From assembly GCF_003945595.2 (NCBI RefSeq), contig NW_024104757.1, positions 177,154-241,153 on the forward strand: a DNA stretch of 64,000 bases, written 5' to 3'. A model generated the notes under the pieces. That model did no database searches. It saw only the letters and a program-made list of their open reading frames with translations, and had not been told where the DNA came from. Position numbers and translations under genes: made by a program. The stretch comes from Pipra filicauda (taxonomy: Eukaryota > Chordata > Aves > Passeriformes > Pipridae). Of this stretch, positions 57,941-64,000 are shown one piece after another. How positions within the stretch are numbered: position 1 is the first letter of the stretch; the number at the start of each line of letters is the position of its first letter.

Positions 57941-60900
57941 GTGAGTACCTCTGCTCTTCCCGAGCGATCCCGGCGGGAAGGAGGGAGCTCCTCGCTGGAG
58001 GTCAGTGGGTTATTCGGGAGAGGGATGCCTTGGAAGGGAACAGCTTCCTGCCGGTGTCAGGCTTTTCAAACCTTTGAGTTTGAAAAAACTGGGTTAAAAA
58101 AGGTTAAAAAGGATGGGTTTCCCCTTTACTTTTTGTGCAGAAGGGCGGGTTTACCCTTACTTCTTATTTATTTCTTTTTTTATTTTTTTTCCCTTCCTCC
58201 CTGTAGCCCCCAGACCCCGTATTTCGAGCCTTTCTCCCAGCCCAGGCCCTGGCAGGGGTGGGGGTGTGCCGTGACCTCTCCCCAGCTGTGATCTGGCCCA
58301 GGCTCTTCCCATTCCCTCCGCAGGGATGCAGCCGAAACACAGAGTGACGGGAGCTCTGGAAACACAACCCGAGAGAGGCTGCAGGGCTTGAAAAAGCCCT
58401 TCTGTGTTTGTGACTCGTGCAAAAGAGAAGCTGTTTGTGCAGAGGCGGCTTTGGGGGGCGAGGGGAGGGATGCAGGTTGGGCATCCCAACCGAGGGGAAG
58501 GGGATCCCTTCGGTCCTGCAGGTTGGTCTTGATTAAATTATAACAATGAAATGTGAGCAAATCTTACCTTGTTCTGCTGATTCTTCAGCCCACACGGGGA
58601 AAAAAAAAAAAAAAAGGCTGGTCTGGGGTCTTTGTCTGTGCTAAAAAAACGAAACAGCTTCTCTCCCTGTCCCGTGGCTGCAACACTCCTGAAATGCTGG
58701 TGCTGTGGAATATTCCCTTGCACAGCCTCCCTGCCTTGCTCCTGTCAGCAGCTGCAGGAAAGTGCCTTTGGCACGAGGAGGGTGGAAACGATCTCGGGGG
58801 GACAGGGATGGGGGGAAGGGGTGAAGCTGAGGGGGGAGGTCGGATGGGTCACGGCCTCCAAACTGCCCCTCTGGGAGTCTGCAGGGGATGCTCGGGGGTC
58901 GGGAGGAGCAAAAGGAGCTGCCTGTGAGCTCTGCTGCTTTTTGTTTGCTTGGTACAATTCATTAGCTCCTAATCCTGATGGGTTTCCTCTTTGCTTTTGC
59001 CCTTTTTTTTTTATTTTATTTTTTGCCAGCTGGGTGATTTGCAGCGAGAAGGCAGAGAACTAGTGGATTTTTGTTGTTGTTGTTGTTATTTTTCTGGGTA
59101 GCTGTTACTATGGCAAGGAAACTTGATTCAGAGAGAGGTCAGCAATGCCAGGCTGAAAATTTCATGCATGTTCTGTTTAAAGAACTCAGCTGCCAGGGTT
59201 TGAGCAAGGGAGAAGGAAAAGCACCAGAGTGCCTGGTTTTCAGAGGGTTTCAAGCCTTTTCTGCCTAAAAGTGGGATTTATTTGCCAACCCAGGCTTACT
59301 GTTCCATGACATTGTGGGCTGAGCTCTCTGGACTGTTGCACAGTTTAGGGGGTTTTGGGGGGCTGAGCCCCTCTAAAAATCTATTTGGTGGCAGAGAAAT
59401 GAGCTTTATCCCTGGAGGAGGAGGGATTCCTGGTTCCCTTTTGGATGCTGAGCAGAGGGAACGTGGACTTAGAGCTTCCTGAACGTTGTATTTCCTGGCT
59501 CTGCTGCCTTAAGGAATCATTTCTTTCCAGCAAAGGCCTGAGCCCACACCAGGCTGGAGTTTATCTACCAGGTTTGGGCAGACAAATCCCAGACCACCAC
59601 ATTTCCCTGCTTCCAGGAGGAAAAGCAGCTCACTTCCATTACTGGGATTGATGGGGAGCTTTGGGTGCTGCTCCCACACCTGAAACTCTCTCTGTGTGTT
59701 ATTTGGGGTGCTCCTCACCCTGCTGCCTTCCAGCACAGGTGAAAACAGCACAAAGAAGCTGCCACTGTGTGTCCCCTCCTTCCTCATCACTTGCTGTTGT
59801 TTATTCCTTGATAAAGCTCGGATTTTACCCAATATGGGATGGGATAGCTGGGAAGCTCCAGCTGCAGGTTGGGATTTTGGGGAGATGTGGGGTCCCACCT
59901 CCACCTGGAGCTTTCCTGTGTAGTGGAACTGAGCACAGAGCCCCAGGAGAGCAGGAATGATGATCCCAGGACAGCCTGCCTGAGGTGTCCTGGTCCCTCT
60001 CTGCCCCTCAGAGCAGGTGAGTGCTTGAGGAGCAGGAAACACTTCCCTTCTCCAAACTGTGCATTGGATCCTGTGCCTGGAACAGCTCCAGGGAAGCACC
60101 CAAATGTTGCTGTAACTGGAATTGCACTGGGAAGAGGGTCAGGAGCAGACAGGGCTGAGCAGGGCTGTGCCAGACCCTCCCTTTTTGACAGTGGGTGACA
60201 TTCCTGGAGATCTCCCCTCTGTGTCCTCCTTCCTGGGCTTGCACCACAGTCCTTGGGACAGAAATGGGTTGATTCCCTGCCCTGAACCATCTCCTTTGAG
60301 CTGCCTTCCTGGGGGCTGTGCTCTGCCATCTCTCCTGCCCTGGGTTTGATGGAGCACAGGCAGCCAAGGCAGAGCTGGAAGGGAGCTGCTCCCTCCCACC
60401 TGGTGCTGAGGAGCAGGAGCTGGGATTCCTGCTGGGCTCCAGGTGCTATTCCCAGGGTGTTGCCCCTGTTCCTGCCTCTGTGGTGATGCCTGTCCCTGGA
60501 GCAGTGGGAATTGTTGCTGGAAGTTGTTGGGTGATGCTGGGTGTCGGGTTATTTGCAGCCCCTTCTCCCTTGGGAGACACCAGAGCCTTTTCCTGGAGCA
60601 GGAGTTTCATGGATTCCTCTGCCCCACTGGTGACTGTGCCTGTTTTAACCTGCCCTTGGTGACAGCAAGGAGCACGTGGGTTGTGTTTGGGGTTGGCAGA
60701 TGTGTTCTGGACCCAGCTCCTGATGGGGCTGTGATGGGAGTCCTGGGCCTGACCCGTTCCCAGAGCTGGTGGTGGAAATCTGGGATCGTGCTGCTGGAGT
60801 CAGTGGAGCTGATGGTTGGAGGGAGGAGATTTGGGCTCTGAACTGAGGGAATTTCACACCTGGAGCAGCAAAGCTCCCAAATCCTGGGGAGAGGTGGGAT

Positions 60901-62544
60901 CAGGAGGAACAGGGAAGCAGCGCCGAGCACGGACATCTCTCCCTTTTCAGCCCGTGGATCCCTTTGACACCCACCAGTGCTTGTGATAAACCACAAATCA
61001 TGGCAGGTAATAAATACCAGTGACCCAGGGGCTCTCCAGGATGAGCCCAGTGTGACCTGCAGGGTGAGGAATGGCTTTTCCTTGGAGTGTCCCAGCACAG
61101 GGAGCTCAGTCCTGCACACCAAGAGCCCTGACCCCCTCTCAGCGGGTGCTGGGGGGGCTCCCCCTGCCCAGCCAGGCTCCACATCCACTTGGAAAAGACC
61201 CTGGAGGGTTTGTAGGTGCTTGCTGAGCTCTTAAAGCAGGGATTTTTGTCCTGCAAGGGCAAGGTTTGGGTGCTGGAGTGGACTCAGCTCCTCTGGTAGA
61301 AAAGCAATTTCCCTTCCTTTTGATTTCAAAATGTCAGTGCTTCCAATTAGTTTGGGATAATGAAGTGGTAATTCCCTGTCCCTGGCTGCAGTGCACTGAG
61401 GGGGTGGCCAGCAGGTTTTGACAGTGCTGGCATTGCTTCCCAGGGAGATCCAGGTGATGCTGGAGACAGGGAGACAGAGGACGTGGGCACAGTGTTTCAG
61501 CTGACCTTGATTTTCTTTAAATAGCATGGCAAAGGAATAGCAGGTTATTTGTATGCCGAGGCAGCTGAATGCAGGCAGAGCTTTGCACTACAGCTGCTGA
61601 GGGCTCTGGAGATGCTGGTTGCCCTTCTGGGATCACACCTGGGCTGAATTTCCAGGTCTTTGTTCTGAATTTCCAGGTCTTTTGCTCTGCTCGTTCCCAC
61701 AAAGGACCTGCCCAGCACTCCAGAGAAATCCTCAGCCGTCTCCAAGTGCTTTGAGCCACCTTCTGTGTGCTGGTGTGTTGAAAAGGAATCTTTAGGCTAT
61801 TTTAGACAAGTGTTCTCAAGCTTTGGATGGTCCTTAATGACAGCAGAGAAACTGCCTGGCACCAGCAGGTTCTGTGTCTGTCAGACATCTGAGTGGTGCC
61901 ACTTGTGCCTCATCCCAGCACTCTGGAGCTGAAGGAATCGAGGCACAGGGCAGGAAAAGAACTTCTGGGTGTCTGAGTGAGAATCTCTCGTGCTCCTGGA
62001 AACAGGAGCTGCCTCTGCTCCTTTGCTGATTTACCGTGCTGGATTTGTCCGTGGAAATGCATGAATATTCACCTGGAAAGAAAATAAATTATTCATGAGA
62101 GCAGCGGCCCAGAGCTGCTGGAAGTGCCAAGGCCCAAATCCCGGAGCTGATCCCTTTGCTGTGCTGATGCTCCTGGGGAGGGGGGAGCAGCAGCTGGGAG
62201 CAGCAGGAGAACAAACTGACTCCAACCCGCTCGCCTCATTATTTTTATTTTTTATTTCCCCCCCTCCATACACAGACACCTCTTTTGTTTTGTTTTATTT
62301 TTAGGATCGGGCTCTGCATGAGCTTCTGAGGCAGGTCTGGATCTGTGGGATTAGTGGAGATGGAATGAAAGGTACCGGTGGTGCTGCTCTGGGGGGGCGG
62401 GTGGCAGGGGGGCTGTGGGGAGGGAGGGATGCTCTGCTCCTGCTCTGCTCCTGCTCTGCTCCTGCCTGCCAGGGCAGGAGGGTGTTTGCACACTCCCTGT
62501 GTCTCTTGTTATTTTTCCCTGGCTTTTCCAGAAGGGCACTGATG
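57941..62544 (+). other. KLHDC8A: Presumed first intron of KLHDC8A
   Basis: 4.6 kb of unique DNA with an A run at 58600-58615, a (GTT)n run at 59069-59086 and a direct repeat 'gaatttccaggtctttg' (or tttt variant) at about 61646 and 61668. Overlapping open frames have no domain. It is intron only if the exon ending at 57940 is correct. Confidence 0.45.
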
Positions 62545-62980
62545 GACTGGAGCGAGTCCAGGGAAGGGAACGGAGCTGGGAAGGGGCTGGAGCAGCAGGA
62601 GCAGCTGAGGGAGCTGGGGGGGCTCAGCCTGGAGAAAAGGAGGCTCAGGGGGGACCTTCTGGCTCTGCAACCCCCTGACAGGAGGGGGGAGCCGGGGGGG
62701 GGTCGGGCTCTGCTCCCAGGGAACAAGGGACAGGAGGAGAGGGAACGGCCTCAGGCTGTGCCAGGGGAGGGTCAGGTTGGACATCAGGAGGAATTTCTCC
62801 ATGGAAAGGGTGGTCAGGCCTTGGAAGGGGCTGCCCAGGGAGGTTTGGAGTCCCCACCCCTGGAGGTGTCCAAGGAAGGCCTGGCTGTGGCACTGAGCAC
62901 TCTGGGCTGGGGGACAAGGTGGGGCTGGGGCACAGGGTGGGCTCCATAACCTTGGAGGTCTTTCCAATCAGCGATCCCGC
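62545..62980 (+). mobile_element. CR1 LINE fragment, 3' end, next to the KLHDC8A acceptor
   Basis: Sense-orientation CR1: 'agcgagtccagggaagg', 'ctcagcctggagaaaagg', 'aggctcaggggggacc', 'gggtcaggttggacatcagg', 'ctggaggtgtccaagg', and the tail 'cttggaggtctttccaatc'. It ends about 30 bases before the AG at 63009-63010. Confidence 0.93.
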
Positions 62981-63030
62981 GTCTCCACAATTCTCTGCTC
63001 TGCCCTGCAGCATAACCCACCCCCCTCACC

Positions 63031-63406
63031 ATGGAGCTGGCCAACACCAAGGACTTCCAGTGGAAATCCCTGGCCCCGCTCCCGAGCCGCAGGGTCTACT
63101 CCACGCTGGTGGAGGCCGGGGGGCAGGTCTTCGCCATCGGGGGCTGCGACGACAACGGGGTCCCCGTGGACTCCTTCGAGGTCTATTCCCCCGAGGCCGA
63201 CCAGTGGACAGCCCTGCCCCCCATGCCCACGGCCCGGGCAGGGGTGGCCGTGGCCACGCTGGGCAAGAGGATCATGGTGGTCGGAGGGGTCGGGGCCAAC
63301 CAGCTGCCGCTGAAGGTGGTGGAGATGTACAACGTGGACGAGGGCAGGTGGAAGAAGAGGAGCTCGCTGAGGGAGGCGGCCATGGGCATCTCGGTGACGG
63401 CCAAAG
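63031..63406 (+). CDS. KLHDC8A: KLHDC8A, first coding exon (residues 1-125, partial gene)
   Basis: Start of kelch domain-containing protein 8A, an intracellular beta-propeller protein of about 350 residues in human with kelch repeats throughout and no other domain. The exon begins at 63011 after a pyrimidine-rich acceptor 'tctgctctgccctgcag'. The ATG at 63031 has an ideal context, 'cacc' before and G after. The opening residues 'KDFQWKSLAPLPSRRVY' nearly match human KLHDC8A, and the rest aligns without gaps from memory, whereas KLHDC8B differs clearly. Two kelch blades are visible, with Gly-Gly pairs at 37-38 and 85-86, the matching Trp at 59 and 107, and 'PTARAGVAV' between them. The reading ends at 'GISVTAK' plus one base (phase 1), as in human, where the next codon is Asp. 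The intron then starts GCAAGG, a GC-AG type donor; reading on in frame only adds about 23 unrelated residues before a stop. Remaining exons lie beyond the right edge. Function of the protein is poorly known. Confidence 0.96.
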
Positions 63407-63412
63407 GCAAGG
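63407..63412 (+). other. KLHDC8A: Non-canonical GC splice donor of KLHDC8A
   Basis: The exon ends AAAG and the intron starts GCAAGG. GC donors are the main non-GT class and normally keep a strong AG-GCAAG match, as here. The nearest GT (in 'tcggtgacgg') would remove the last conserved residues and shift the phase. Confidence 0.75.
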
Positions 63413-63469
63413 GGGGAACCTGCCACCAGGCTGGGGGGGTGGGGAGGGCTGGCACCGATTCACAGGGTG

Positions 63470-64000
63470 GTGGCTGAAAGTTGGACTCGGTGATCTTAGA
63501 GCTCTTTTACAACGCAGTTGATTCTGTGACCAGTTGGTGCATCAGGCCCAAAAGCTTCCTGGGCAGTGGCACAGGGCTTACCTTGTTCTCCAAAACCTTT
63601 TCTTTGGCATCAGTTCACAGGATGGTGGTCAAAGGTTGGACTTGATGGTCTTAGAGGGCTTTTCCAACCTAATTGATTCTGTGATCAGTTGGTGCATCAG
63701 GCACAAAGGCTTTCTGGGCAGTGGCACAGGGCTACCTTATTCTCCAAATCCTCTGGCATCAGCTGACAAGGTGGTGATCAGTGGGCTTTTCCAACCTAAT
63801 TGATTCCCTGCTTGCTGCATCAAGCCCAAAAGCTTCCTGGGCAGTGGCACAGGGTTACCTTGTTCTCCAAAACCTTTTCTTTGGCATCAGTTCACAAGGT
63901 GGTGGTTGAAGGTTGGACTTGATGATCTTAGAGCTCTTTTCCAACCTAATTGATTTGGTGATGAGTTGGTGCATCAGGCACAAAAGCTTCCTGGGCAGTG
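63470..64000 (+). repeat. Tandem array of a 155-bp unit containing a CR1 tail, in the KLHDC8A intron
   Basis: Units begin near 63531, 63686, about 63808 and 63963, and the array runs past the right edge. Each unit has 'gttggtgcatcaggc', 'cttcctgggcagtggcac', 'ttctccaaaacc', 'ttggcatcagttcaca' and a CR1 3' tail, 'ggttggacttgatgatc' to 'cctaattgattctgtg'. The second unit is shortened to about 122 bases. An incomplete tail at 63479-63530 precedes the first unit. Confidence 0.93.

Noticed and set aside
63183..63455. Minus-strand frames opposite the KLHDC8A exon
   Set aside because: They are shadows of a strongly conserved sense-strand coding exon.
1..64000. Endogenous retrovirus or LTR element
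   Set aside because: I looked for gag/pol motifs, a tRNA primer-binding site next to TG...CA ends and paired LTRs, and saw none. The only transposon family supported by eye is CR1.

Overview
The window is vertebrate genomic DNA, almost certainly from a bird. It holds at least a dozen short, 5'-truncated copies of the CR1 LINE 3' end, which is the dominant avian repeat. It has no mammalian-type SINEs, is GC-rich with many CpG-dense patches, and is crowded with minisatellites, as expected of an avian microchromosome. Nothing suggests a prokaryote, and the long open frames on both strands are mostly by-products of high GC and of stop-free tandem repeats. Lineage below 'bird' cannot be judged by eye. 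Only a few real genes can be supported. (1) The first coding exon of KLHDC8A, a kelch-repeat protein, lies on the + strand at 63011-63406; it starts at an ideal ATG and ends at an apparent GC (not GT) splice donor, and the rest of the gene is beyond the right edge. (2) A miR-135 hairpin lies at about 31660-31749 on the + strand. (3) A tRNA-Trp(CCA) gene lies at 47117-47188. (4) A candidate 33-residue micropeptide ORF lies at 39010-39111 on the + strand. The order miR-135, micropeptide, KLHDC8A on one strand matches the human 1q32.1 order MIR135B/BLACAT1/LEMD1 then KLHDC8A, so the window is best read as the interval between CDK18 (expected beyond the left edge, on the - strand) and KLHDC8A. That synteny is recalled knowledge, not computed. 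Layout: 1-11 kb is unremarkable intergenic DNA with three CR1 fragments further in. 11.2-12.7 kb, 14.6-16.2 kb and 21.1-22.2 kb are CpG-rich patches with possible splice donors and could be promoters, but no coding sequence is recognised. 22-29 kb has GT repeats and a 31-bp minisatellite. 29.2-29.7 kb is a CpG-rich patch with a + strand donor, a plausible start of the miR-135 host transcript. 31.66 kb is miR-135. 32.5 kb is a 30-bp minisatellite. 33-38.5 kb is AT-richer and rich in homeodomain cores, with a near-perfect Maf element, so probably regulatory. 39.0 kb is the micropeptide. About 45.0-45.1 kb has a cluster of poly(A) signals. 46.3-48 kb is tRNA-Trp in a CpG-rich island bracketed by CR1s. 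50.9 kb is a well-formed orphan exon candidate. 56.7-57.4 kb is a large G-rich minisatellite that abuts a likely KLHDC8A promoter and first exon at 57.5-57.94 kb. 57.9-63 kb would be the first intron, ending in a CR1 only a few tens of bases from the splice acceptor. The right end is a tandem array built from a CR1 tail.
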